64,000 nt of DNA from an uncultured Chloroflexota bacterium (GTDB lineage Bacteria > Chloroflexota > Chloroflexia > Chloroflexales > Roseiflexaceae), in NCBI GenBank assembly GCA_937876225.1, contig CALFIC010000129.1, forward strand, positions 1 to 64,000, read 5' to 3'. Position numbers and translations under genes: made by a program. Shown in pieces: positions 8,258 through 16,003 of the stretch; position 1 is the first letter of the stretch; every line of letters starts with the position of its first letter. Below the pieces are notes generated by a model. That model saw only the letters and a list, made by a program, of their open reading frames with translations, was not told the origin of the DNA and did no database searches.

Positions 8258-8941
8258 CTAGACTACAGGTGTTGTCGCAGACTGTGCTTGGTACTCGGCC
8301 ACTTCGGCAGCATACACGCCATGGAGTTCGGCTGGCATCAACGCGCCAATGTGAATCATGATTTCGGCAGTGAGGCGGGCCATTTCATTGGCGGGGATTT
8401 TGTCACTGCTCGGGTCACTCACGGTGGGGTAATAGGGTTTACCGATAATCAAGTGACGTTTGCTAAACCAAAACTTGCGTTGATTGCCAATGATGGCCAT
8501 GGGTACAATCGGTGCCCCGGCACGCAGGGCAATCCGAGCCGTGCCCCCCCGCCCTTGTTGGAGCTTGCCATCAAAACTGCGGGTGCCTTCGGGGAATACG
8601 ACGAGTACAGCGCCTTCTTTGACTTTTTCGGCGGCGCGATCAATGGCTTGAATGTCGCGTTGACCCCGTTTGACGGGAATGACTTGCATCATGGTAAACC
8701 ATTTACCAAACAGCCCATCCACCACTTCGACTTTGGCGAACCACCAGCCACGGTGTGACAACGGCAACCCCCAGCCAATCATGGGGATATCGTGCCATTG
8801 CACATGGTTGCAGGCCAGCACGAGCCCTTGGGGGCGCGGGGGCAAGTTTTCGCGACCAGACACGCGCCAGTCAATCAAACGCAGGCGATTGCAAATTTCC
8901 ATCAACGAAATAATCACGAAGTAATTGATAAAACTCAGCAT
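8258..8941 (-). CDS. PlsC-family acyltransferase, copy 1 of the tandem
   Basis: A 227-residue LPLAT-fold acyltransferase with HX4D in NHVQWHD (H46, D51), IPVKRGQ and canonical FPEGTRS (FPEG 115-118). Of the three tandem copies it is the closest to classic PlsC and the first to be translated. The frame MLSFINYFVIISLMEICNRLRLIDWRVSGRENLPP aligns with the other copies from residue 1. It starts 15 nt downstream of the stop of the DUF2231-like gene, so all four may share a transcript. Confidence 0.88.
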   Translation of the reverse strand: MLSFINYFVIISLMEICNRLRLIDWRVSGRENLPPRPQGLVLACNHVQWHDIPMIGWGLPLSHRGWWFAKVEVVDGLFGKWFTMMQVIPVKRGQRDIQAIDRAAEKVKEGAVLVVFPEGTRSFDGKLQQGRGGTARIALRAGAPIVPMAIIGNQRKFWFSKRHLIIGKPYYPTVSDPSSDKIPANEMARLTAEIMIHIGALMPAELHGVYAAEVAEYQAQSATTPVV

Positions 8942-8956
8942 GTGCTCCTCATTGCA

Positions 8957-9406
8957 TTACGGTAAACGACCGAGCTGCAAGGCATACACCATATGCCCGC
9001 CGCTCCACCCAGAACAAACGATTAACAACAATACCACCACCATATACCCCAAAAACTGCCGATAGTGTGGATGTTCCCACGCCACGCCAGTCATGCGGCG
9101 GCGTCGTTGCCATGCCATCCACAGCATCACAAACAGACCAATTGCACTCACCGCGTGCAGATTGATCCATGTAAGCGCATTGCTAGGGGTATGCGGGTCC
9201 GCGAGGCGATTGACGGCATCGATGGTGCCTGTGATGAGGCTGGGAATGAGTGCCACCCACCCAAACACCACCAAATAATAGCCTGATTGTTCAATATGAC
9301 TCAGGCGCCGATACCACCCATAACCGATAAAACAGGCGGCGGCAACAATGGCGCCAATGGGGACATGCACTGTCGCAGGATGGAGTATGATATCACGGTA
9401 GTCCAT
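8957..9406 (-). CDS. DUF2231-like four-helix membrane protein
   Basis: 149 residues with four hydrophobic segments. The N-terminal ILHPATVHVPIGAIVAAACF resembles the HP-x-H-P-I opening of DUF2231 membrane proteins, which often neighbour cytochromes or metal-handling genes. Conserved-looking polar residues in the membrane part include WINLHAVSAIG. The divergent neighbour is a secreted metal-related protein, which fits. The function is unknown. Confidence 0.65.
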   Translation of the reverse strand: MDYRDIILHPATVHVPIGAIVAAACFIGYGWYRRLSHIEQSGYYLVVFGWVALIPSLITGTIDAVNRLADPHTPSNALTWINLHAVSAIGLFVMLWMAWQRRRRMTGVAWEHPHYRQFLGYMVVVLLLIVCSGWSGGHMVYALQLGRLP

Positions 9407-9482
9407 CGAATGACCTCATTTGGTGCGACACGGCGTTATAATACCACATCATATCAGGGCAGGATGCCTAGAGGAAGGGTGT

Positions 9483-10823
9483 ATGCAACGTGTTACTCCA
9501 TGGCTTTTGGTACTTTTTATTATAGCAGTATGTTGGCCGTTGCATGCCTCTGCTCATGGCATTATTGCAGGTGGATCTAAAGTACTCGATGTCCAAGCAG
9601 GGAGCTATCCGCTCCGGATTGAAGTAATTGTGCCTACTGGTGCCCCCGCCTTGCTTACTGTCAAAGTGTGGCCCCAACGTGACGTGGTTGGTGCATCTCA
9701 GTTGACTTTGACTGCGACCCAGCAAGAGTCACGCGCTACGGTAAGCCAGCAAATCAACGTTCCTGCTGGTCCACGGATGATCTCGGTGTTTGATGTCACC
9801 GTGCCACAAACGGGGGCTTGGGAATTACGCCTGCAAATCCAAGATGCCACCAAAGAAATTGGCGTGGCGACGGTGCCAATGACCATCTACCCCAACACCA
9901 TTCCCCCGCTCACGATCCCCATGTTCGTGGCAGTGGCAATCCTGGCGTTGGTATTGTTTAGTACGACTATTTGGCCCGAAGCTCGGCCATGGGTACGCAC
10001 GATTCAGGCGCATGGGTTTACCGCATCGCTGAGTATCACCATCGTGATTGGAGTGATGATGGTATGGCCTAATCTACGAGTCGACATCCCGACGGTCGAT
10101 ACGACGAGTCGCCCCTATGCCGTCACCCATATTGTTCCGGTGCATGATACGCAACGTAACATCGATCAACTGCAAATTTTGGTGAATGACGGCTCGACGG
10201 GATTGCCAGTCGATGATGTGGTATTGCACCACCAGGCCTTGATGCATGTGGTGGTGATTGATCCGGTGTCGCATACGTTTTTGCATATTCACCCGGCACG
10301 GACTGCCCCCGGACAATATATCGTCGACCTACCCGAAATTGCCCAAGGTACTTATGACGTCGCCATCGAAATCGAGCGAGTCAATAGTGGTTCGCAAGTG
10401 ACCCATCAGCTGGTATCGTTGGGGGTTGCTAGCGCACAGGCGTTTCCGGCTCCGGTGACCCTGCCGGCGACGATTCAATCTGGCAATTACACGCTGCGCG
10501 TGCAGACGATGACTCCGGCTCGAGTGGGAGTGCCCGTCCAATTGCAGGTAGATGCAACCAACGCAGGGCAACCCGTCGCCGCCCTTGATTTTTGGTTGGG
10601 GATGCGTGGTCACATGATTGTGCGCAACCCCAATGGTGCCATATTTGGGCATATTCATGCAGTGGGGGCGATGAATGAGGCCTTCCAGCCCGTTAGTGTT
10701 GCTGGCAATCAGGTCGCATTTGTGTATGCCTTCCCTACTGCCGAAACGTACGCCGTCTGGGTCCAACTCATGATTGACGGTACCTTGATTACGCTGCCCG
10801 TCCAAATCACAGTGATGCCCTAA
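9483..10823 (+). CDS. Secreted membrane-anchored protein with repeated His motifs, metal (copper?) related
   Basis: 446 residues. A signal peptide ends near ASAHG, so the mature protein would begin with His. An Ig-like region follows, then two membrane segments around residues 145-200, then two related domains. The first has ALMHVVVIDPVSHTFLHIHP; the second has RGHMIVRNPNGAIFGHIHAVG. Such H-x-n-H-x-H patterns occur in YtkA- and CopC-like copper-handling proteins. The start at 9483 is chosen because AGAGGAAGGG lies directly upstream and the signal peptide begins there. A TATAAT at 9437-9442 could be its -10. Metal identity is inference. Confidence 0.65.
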   Translation: MQRVTPWLLVLFIIAVCWPLHASAHGIIAGGSKVLDVQAGSYPLRIEVIVPTGAPALLTVKVWPQRDVVGASQLTLTATQQESRATVSQQINVPAGPRMISVFDVTVPQTGAWELRLQIQDATKEIGVATVPMTIYPNTIPPLTIPMFVAVAILALVLFSTTIWPEARPWVRTIQAHGFTASLSITIVIGVMMVWPNLRVDIPTVDTTSRPYAVTHIVPVHDTQRNIDQLQILVNDGSTGLPVDDVVLHHQALMHVVVIDPVSHTFLHIHPARTAPGQYIVDLPEIAQGTYDVAIEIERVNSGSQVTHQLVSLGVASAQAFPAPVTLPATIQSGNYTLRVQTMTPARVGVPVQLQVDATNAGQPVAALDFWLGMRGHMIVRNPNGAIFGHIHAVGAMNEAFQPVSVAGNQVAFVYAFPTAETYAVWVQLMIDGTLITLPVQITVMP

Positions 10824-10838
10824 TTACGAGAGGAATGT

Positions 10839-11210
10839 ATGAAACATGTTGGCATGTGGCTGTTGTTTTTGGTGCTATTGGTCGCCTGTACCAATCCGTC
10901 GACGTACCTGCAGAGTCAGCATTTTGGGATTACGGTGGCGGTGAGCCCCAATGGAATTGGCACCCGGCCAATCACGGTCACGTTGACTGATTCTGGTAAA
11001 AAACCACTCACCGATGCCACGATTACCGTGACTGCCGTGATGACTCAACACGGTATGTTGGGAGTGCCATTGACGCTGACGAGCCACCCCGATGGTACGT
11101 ATACCAGCGACGCCCTCGACCTCAATATGGCCGGTGAATGGCAATTGCAACTGCAGATTGTGCAGGGCAATCGCACCGACACCGTCACGATTCCCGTCGT
11201 CGTTAAATAG
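10839..11210 (+). CDS. YtkA/FixH-like lipoprotein
   Basis: 123 residues with a lipoprotein signal (LLFLVLLVAC, Cys17 acylated). A single beta-sandwich domain of the YtkA type follows (ITVTLTDSGKKPLTDATITVTAVM, then GTYTSDALDLNMAGEWQLQLQI). It lies 15 nt after the secreted His-motif protein behind AGAGGA, so the two are an operon and probably work together outside the membrane. No direct metal ligand cluster is evident in this protein. Confidence 0.7.
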   Translation: MKHVGMWLLFLVLLVACTNPSTYLQSQHFGITVAVSPNGIGTRPITVTLTDSGKKPLTDATITVTAVMTQHGMLGVPLTLTSHPDGTYTSDALDLNMAGEWQLQLQIVQGNRTDTVTIPVVVK

Positions 11211-11224
11211 TTTTTGACAAAACG

Positions 11225-11270
11225 AAACCACCCAACCCTGCTGGATAGACCAATAGGCTGGGTGGTTTTG
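11225..11270. terminator. Hairpin terminator between convergent genes
   Basis: AAACCACCCA (11225-11234) pairs with TGGGTGGTTT (11259-11268) and is followed by T residues. It separates the lipoprotein gene from the convergent MOSC gene. Confidence 0.7.
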
Positions 11271-11284
11271 GTGTGGGTATGTCT

Positions 11285-12073
11285 TTAGCGCAAGATGACG
11301 GGGTCGCCGACCTGAATTACGCCACTACCACGATGTACCAGATTTTGCCCAAAAATCACCCCTAACGCCTGTTTGCGGAAGGTACTGAGGGTCGCCAATG
11401 GCTCGTGAATGCGCTCGCCCGTCAGCTGATCGGTGGTGGTGACCGTGCAGCGTGCACACGGTTTGACGGCTGTCATGGCGACGTGGCCGACCTGCAACTC
11501 ACGCCAGTTGTCTTCGGCCCAGGCTTCGGCACCGCTGACCACGATATTGGGGCGGAAGCGATCCATGCCGATTGGGATTTCGAGGCGAGTGTTGAGGTCT
11601 AACAGCGATGCCTCGTTGGTAATCAAACTCGCATAGCCATCAGCAAAGCTGACGGCATCACTAGGATGGGTGGCGTATTTGGGGTCGACGTGGCGGCGGT
11701 AGCCCAAGGCCATGCGTACCAATCGACACGGTTGCCCGAGCACCTGGCTCAACCATTCAGCTACCTCGTTGCCTTGGTCGACCACGGTGCTGGTATTGCG
11801 CCAAATGGTAACCAGACGGGTGACGCCGGTGTGCACCGGCGTAATCTGGATAGGTGCGTAATGATCGTAGGCTAACTGCCAGCCGGTTAGCGTAGCAGTG
11901 ACGACGATGCGGGCCATGGCGGGGACTTCGCGTTGCGACAAAAACTTACCGTTGTTATCGACCACCAAGTAGCGCCGATCATCGGCGAGGCCGATGTCTT
12001 CGACCATGGCGCTGGTGACGGATACGCCGCGGCATCCTTTGATGGGGTAAATATGGAGGGCACTAATCTGCAT
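11285..12073 (-). CDS. MOSC-domain protein
   Basis: 262 residues with an N-terminal beta-barrel MOSC_N domain (LHIYPIKGCRGVSVTSAMVEDIGLADDRRYLVVD) and a C-terminal MOSC domain. The latter contains the conserved cysteine segment AVKPCARCTVTTTDQLTG, as in the mARC/YcbX family of molybdenum-cofactor proteins that reduce N-hydroxylated compounds. No ferredoxin domain is fused. The start at 12073 is preferred over an in-frame ATG at 12109 because AGGAACAGAGG precedes it and it avoids overlap with the adenosyltransferase gene, whose stop is 14 nt upstream. Confidence 0.87.
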   Translation of the reverse strand: MQISALHIYPIKGCRGVSVTSAMVEDIGLADDRRYLVVDNNGKFLSQREVPAMARIVVTATLTGWQLAYDHYAPIQITPVHTGVTRLVTIWRNTSTVVDQGNEVAEWLSQVLGQPCRLVRMALGYRRHVDPKYATHPSDAVSFADGYASLITNEASLLDLNTRLEIPIGMDRFRPNIVVSGAEAWAEDNWRELQVGHVAMTAVKPCARCTVTTTDQLTGERIHEPLATLSTFRKQALGVIFGQNLVHRGSGVIQVGDPVILR

Positions 12074-12087
12074 CGCCTCTGTTCCTT

Positions 12088-12633
12088 TCATTTCGTGGGT
12101 TGTTGCCACGGTACATCGGCGACGCCGGCCAAATGATTAGCGGCGCGGGCGGCCACAAACAAAAAGTCCGACAAGCGATTGAGGTACATGCTAATCACGG
12201 GGCTACAGGCTTCTTCACGGGCGAGGCTGACCACGTGTCGTTCGGCGCGGCGACAAATCGTCCGGGCTAAATGCAGGTGGGCTGCCGCCAGATTGCCCCC
12301 AGGCAAAATGAATTGGGTCAGTGGCGGCAGGATGGCTTCGAATTGGTCAATGGCCTGTTCGAGCACGGCGACATCACTATCGCCGACCCGTGGGATTTTG
12401 GCGGCTTGGCCAGGGGTCGCCAAATCGGCTCCCACTACGAACAGCTGGTTTTGCACGGTCATCAAGATGGCATCGAGCTCGGCGGCCACGCCAGCGGCTC
12501 GTACAACGCCGATAGCGGCGTTGCATTCATCGACGGTGCCGTAGGCTTGCACGCGGATGGTGTCTTTGGACACTCGCAAGCCGCCCCACAAGCCGGTCTC
12601 GCCGTCATCACCCGTTTTGGTATAGATTTTCAT
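12088..12633 (-). CDS. Cob(I)alamin adenosyltransferase, PduO type
   Basis: Transfers the adenosyl group of ATP to cob(I)alamin to make coenzyme B12. The 181 residues open with the PduO signature MKIYTKTGDDGETGLWGG and contain YGTVDECNAAIGV and RTICRRAERHVVSL, the trimeric helical-bundle family motifs. AAGGAAC precedes the ATG. It is separated from aspS by a strong terminator and so needs its own promoter. It is probably cotranscribed with the MOSC gene. No B12-dependent enzyme is visible in the window. Confidence 0.9.
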   Translation of the reverse strand: MKIYTKTGDDGETGLWGGLRVSKDTIRVQAYGTVDECNAAIGVVRAAGVAAELDAILMTVQNQLFVVGADLATPGQAAKIPRVGDSDVAVLEQAIDQFEAILPPLTQFILPGGNLAAAHLHLARTICRRAERHVVSLAREEACSPVISMYLNRLSDFLFVAARAANHLAGVADVPWQQPTK

Positions 12634-12647
12634 TACGTTCCTTCTTG

Positions 12648-12684
12648 TAAAAAAACTCCGCCGTACATGGTGGTACGGCGGAGT
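12648..12684 (-). terminator. Rho-independent terminator of aspS
   Basis: A perfect 12-bp stem (12655-12666 with 12673-12684) is followed, on the minus strand, by a run of seven T residues. It is 12 nt past the aspS stop codon. Confidence 0.9.
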
Positions 12685-12696
12685 GCATTGGTCGCA

Positions 12697-14460
12697 TTAG
12701 CGCAGTTTGATATGCAGGTCGCGCAATTGTTTTTCTTCGACGGGGGAGGGAGCTCCCATCATCAAATCTTGAGCTTGTTGGGTCTTGGGGAAGGCCACGA
12801 CTTCGCGGATAGTGGCTTCGTCTGCCAAAATCATGGCGATGCGGTCGATCCCCGGGGCGATACCACCGTGAGGTGGGGCACCGAACTCGAAGGCTTCCAG
12901 CATATGCCCGAATTGGAGCAACGATGTTTCGCGGCTGATTCCGAGCAAGTCGAACAACTTTTGCTGTACGTCGCGTTGGTGGATACGAATCGAGCCACTG
13001 GCTACTTCGTAGCCGTTGAGCACCAAGTCGTAGGCTTTGGCGCGTACTTTGCCCGGGTCGCTGTCCATCAAGCCCACATCGCTATCGAGCGGGGCGGTGA
13101 AGGGGTGGTGAGCGGCGTCCCAACGGTTTTCGCCGTCGTTCCATTCCAGTAATGGGAAGTCGATAATCCAGGCGAATTTGAGCAGATTGGGGTCGGCCAA
13201 GTTGAGCCGGCTGGCAAATTCACGGCGGATTTTGTCGAGAACGGCCGTAACCACTTTGTGGCTATCGGCCACGATGACCACCATGTCGCCGGCTTGGGCT
13301 TCACAAGCGGTCAAAATTGCTTGCATCTCGCTGGGGTCTACTTGCTTGGCAAACGACGAGCGCAATTCGGCGCCGTCGGCGGGCAAGGCAGCCCACAACA
13401 AGCCTTTGGCGCCGTTTTGTTTGGCGATGTCGATGACTTCGTCGATTTGCTTGCGCGAATAGGCGGCCACGCCGGGGATACGGATGGCTTTGATTTGGCC
13501 ACCGCTCTGAACGGCGCTACTAAACAGCGTAAAGGGCGAATTCGCCAACAACGCCGTCAGATTCACCAATTCCAGCCCGTAGCGCAGGTCAGGTTTGTCC
13601 GAGCCATAGCGTTCGACGGCTTCGCTGTAGGTCAAGCGTGGGAATGGCGAAAGGGTGTGTTTGTGGGGCACGACTGCCGGCACCATTTCGGTAAACAAGC
13701 GCTCGACGACATCGAGCACGTCGTCCATATCCACAAACGACATTTCCATGTCGAGCTGGGTGAATTCGGGTTGACGATCGGCGCGCAAGTCTTCGTCGCG
13801 GAAGCAGCGGGCGATTTGGAAGTAGCGGTCGAACCCGGCCACCATCAACAATTGTTTCATTTGTTGGGGTGATTGGGGTAATGCAAAGAACTCCCCTTCG
13901 TGGACGCGGCTCGGGACGAGATAGTCGCGAGCCCCTTCGGGGGTTGATTTGGTCAAAATCGGTGTTTCGATTTCGAGGAAGTGCTCTTTGTCGAGGAAGT
14001 CGCGAATGAATTTGACGAAGCGGTGGCGCATAATCAAATTCCGTTGCATCCGCTCGCGGCGCAAATCGAGGTAGCGATATTTGAGACGGAGGGGTTCTTC
14101 TTCGTTGCCGTCGCGGTTAATCATCAACGGCGTCTGTTTGGCGGCGTTGAGGACTTCCACGGCGACTGCTTTGACTTCGATACCACCGGTGGCAATATCG
14201 GGGTTGGTTGCTTCAGCGGGGCGAGTGCGTACCACGCCCGTGACCTTGAGTACATATTCACTACGGGCATCAGCGGCAATGGCATGCACTGCGGCATCAT
14301 CGGCTGCGTCGAATACCACTTGGGTGATGCCATAGCGATCACGCAAGTCAATGAAAATCAAGGGGCCGTGGTCACGGCGGCGATGAACCCACCCTGCCAA
14401 TGTGATGGTTTGGTCGTGATGGCTGGGACGGAGCTCACCACACGTATGGGTACGAAACAT
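12697..14460 (-). CDS. aspS: Aspartate-tRNA ligase
   Basis: Charges tRNA-Asp. The 587-residue protein has an N-terminal OB-fold (TLAGWVHRRRDHGPLIFIDLRDRYG). The class II core follows: motif 1 near FLEIETPILTKSTPEGARDYLVPSR, motif 2 in FRDEDLRADRQPEFTQLDMEMSF and motif 3 in GIAPGIDRIAMIL. The GAD insertion domain typical of the bacterial form is present. The start at 14460 (MFRTHTCGEL) follows AGAGGTAG; a longer frame from 14493 lacks support. A TGG-extended TATAAT lies upstream. Confidence 0.96.
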   Translation of the reverse strand: MFRTHTCGELRPSHHDQTITLAGWVHRRRDHGPLIFIDLRDRYGITQVVFDAADDAAVHAIAADARSEYVLKVTGVVRTRPAEATNPDIATGGIEVKAVAVEVLNAAKQTPLMINRDGNEEEPLRLKYRYLDLRRERMQRNLIMRHRFVKFIRDFLDKEHFLEIETPILTKSTPEGARDYLVPSRVHEGEFFALPQSPQQMKQLLMVAGFDRYFQIARCFRDEDLRADRQPEFTQLDMEMSFVDMDDVLDVVERLFTEMVPAVVPHKHTLSPFPRLTYSEAVERYGSDKPDLRYGLELVNLTALLANSPFTLFSSAVQSGGQIKAIRIPGVAAYSRKQIDEVIDIAKQNGAKGLLWAALPADGAELRSSFAKQVDPSEMQAILTACEAQAGDMVVIVADSHKVVTAVLDKIRREFASRLNLADPNLLKFAWIIDFPLLEWNDGENRWDAAHHPFTAPLDSDVGLMDSDPGKVRAKAYDLVLNGYEVASGSIRIHQRDVQQKLFDLLGISRETSLLQFGHMLEAFEFGAPPHGGIAPGIDRIAMILADEATIREVVAFPKTQQAQDLMMGAPSPVEEKQLRDLHIKLR

Positions 14461-14510
14461 AAAATCTACCTCTTGTAGCACGGTGCCATGCAAAATGACA
14501 TACTTGCACT

Positions 14511-14519
14511 ATTATACCA
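14511..14519 (-). promoter_or_regulatory. Extended -10 promoter of aspS
   Basis: On the minus strand TGGTATAAT (TATAAT at 14511-14516) lies about 50 nt before the aspS ATG. No clear -35 is found at the usual spacing. Confidence 0.5.
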
Positions 14520-14542
14520 TTGTGATTGTGGGTATGAGATTC

Positions 14543-15310
14543 TTAGCGTTTGCGTTTGGATTTGCGCGCCACCACGATAATCTGCTCACTGGTACTATCG
14601 TACGGATTGAGCTCATAATCACCATAGACCGCTTCGAGCTGGAAGCCAGCGCGTGCGAGGAGATGCTCGATTTCGTAACGCCACAACCAGCGCATGGCAA
14701 AGGCCGCATTGTGGCGTTGCACCCGCTGGTTGCTATCAATGATATCGTACATAAAGACCACGTTGATGAGCTGTTGGGCGACATCGGCCCATTGGGCCAC
14801 AAATTTCTGGACGGCGCGGCCATCTGGTAACGGGAATGTTTTGTCGAGCATTACATCGCCATGATAATCAGGCAACGCCCGCACATCGGGATTGAACAAA
14901 TCAATCACCAACGTGCCCGTCGGGCGTAGGGCAGCATGCAATGTGCCCAGTGCGGACAGTTGATCTTCGACGCTGAGCATGTGCATAAACGAATTGAGCG
15001 CCACAATCGCCAGACTATAGCGAGTGTCGCTGGCCCAGTTACGGATGTCGCCGTGGTGCAGGGTCAACGGCAGGCTGGGGTCTTGGTCGTGAGCGCGTTG
15101 GGCTACGGCCAGCATTTCGGGTGAACTATCGACGCCTGTTACGTCGTAGCCCGATTTGGCCAACGGTAGCGCAACCCGGCCCGTGCCACACATGAATTCG
15201 AGGATGGGGCCTTTGGTGCGGCGGGCCAGGGCGCGATAAAAATCAACGTCATCGTGGACGCCGGCGAAATCCACCGCATACAGTTCTGCGATGGAAGCGT
15301 ATTCTTGCAT
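14543..15310 (-). CDS. Class I SAM-dependent methyltransferase
   Basis: 255 residues with a Rossmann-type methyltransferase core: motif I LEFMCGTGRVALPLA (about 38-51), the acidic end of strand 2 in VTGVDSSPEML (D61), and motif II/III near HHGDIRNWASDTRYSLAIVALNSFMHM. The unusual C-terminus is strongly basic (ARKSKRKR). The substrate is not evident. It lies 15 nt after the SUFU-domain gene and completes an apparent LCP-SUFU-methyltransferase operon. Confidence 0.83.
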   Translation of the reverse strand: MQEYASIAELYAVDFAGVHDDVDFYRALARRTKGPILEFMCGTGRVALPLAKSGYDVTGVDSSPEMLAVAQRAHDQDPSLPLTLHHGDIRNWASDTRYSLAIVALNSFMHMLSVEDQLSALGTLHAALRPTGTLVIDLFNPDVRALPDYHGDVMLDKTFPLPDGRAVQKFVAQWADVAQQLINVVFMYDIIDSNQRVQRHNAAFAMRWLWRYEIEHLLARAGFQLEAVYGDYELNPYDSTSEQIIVVARKSKRKR

Positions 15311-15325
15311 GGTACGTGCTTTCGC

Positions 15326-16003
15326 TTATATCAGGCTACGCCGGAGCAAATCCGAATCGTAGCGTTGGCTGTGTTGTTCATGCAGAAACGCCTCAAATGC
15401 CTCGACCCCTTGGGTACGCAATAATTGGCGTTCGGCGCGACTAATTGGCAAAATCCACAATGTTTGAATATAGGCCTGTGGATGATCAATTTCCCCTGCC
15501 GGGTTGGGGTCATAGATGTGTGGGTCATCGAGGAATGGATAGGTGAAATACAAATACTCGAGGGCCGAATTTGGCACAATCGGCTCCCCAATTGGCATCA
15601 CATAGCCAGCTCCGATTTCGAGGTTATGGATGTGGGGATGCTCGGCAATCATCAACAAAATCTCGCACACCGCTTCGGCATACACATTGCTGGCATGCAT
15701 CATGTATTCGTGGCGTATGCCGCGAGGGTCACGGCTACTCAATGTGCTGTTTGGGATGGGTGATCGTGACGCCCCCACCGTGCAAAATACATCATACAAG
15801 GGGTTTTGTTGGAACACACAAATCGAAAAATGTGCCGAGATGGAATTGTGGATGCCTTCGGCCCCTTGTTTGGGGCGCGCCCCAAACCGGAAGGTGGGTG
15901 TGCCCTTCCAGCGCAAGAGGCGGTCATAATACAACACTGCGGGGTCGGCTTCTTTATCCCAACGCTGGCTCAATTGTGCACGATATGGATCAACGATACT
16001 CAT
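15326..16003 (-). CDS. SUFU (suppressor of fused) domain protein
   Basis: 225 residues resembling the bacterial SUFU family. NPLYDVFCTVGASRSPIP corresponds to the conserved T-x-G-x-S region, EYMMHASNVYAEAVCEILLMIAEHP to the ExxEL helix, and IQTLWILPISRAERQLLRTQGVEAFEAFL to the typical C-terminal ILPI-x-E segment. In bacteria these often act as immunity-like or regulatory proteins of unknown partner. The start overlaps the LCP stop (ATGA at 16000-16003). The assignment is by motif pattern only. Confidence 0.65.
   Translation of the reverse strand: MSIVDPYRAQLSQRWDKEADPAVLYYDRLLRWKGTPTFRFGARPKQGAEGIHNSISAHFSICVFQQNPLYDVFCTVGASRSPIPNSTLSSRDPRGIRHEYMMHASNVYAEAVCEILLMIAEHPHIHNLEIGAGYVMPIGEPIVPNSALEYLYFTYPFLDDPHIYDPNPAGEIDHPQAYIQTLWILPISRAERQLLRTQGVEAFEAFLHEQHSQRYDSDLLRRSLI

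Noticed and set aside
12271..13152. A 293-residue plus-strand frame across pduO and aspS
   Set aside because: It would run through the aspS terminator and two well-supported genes, with no domain of its own.
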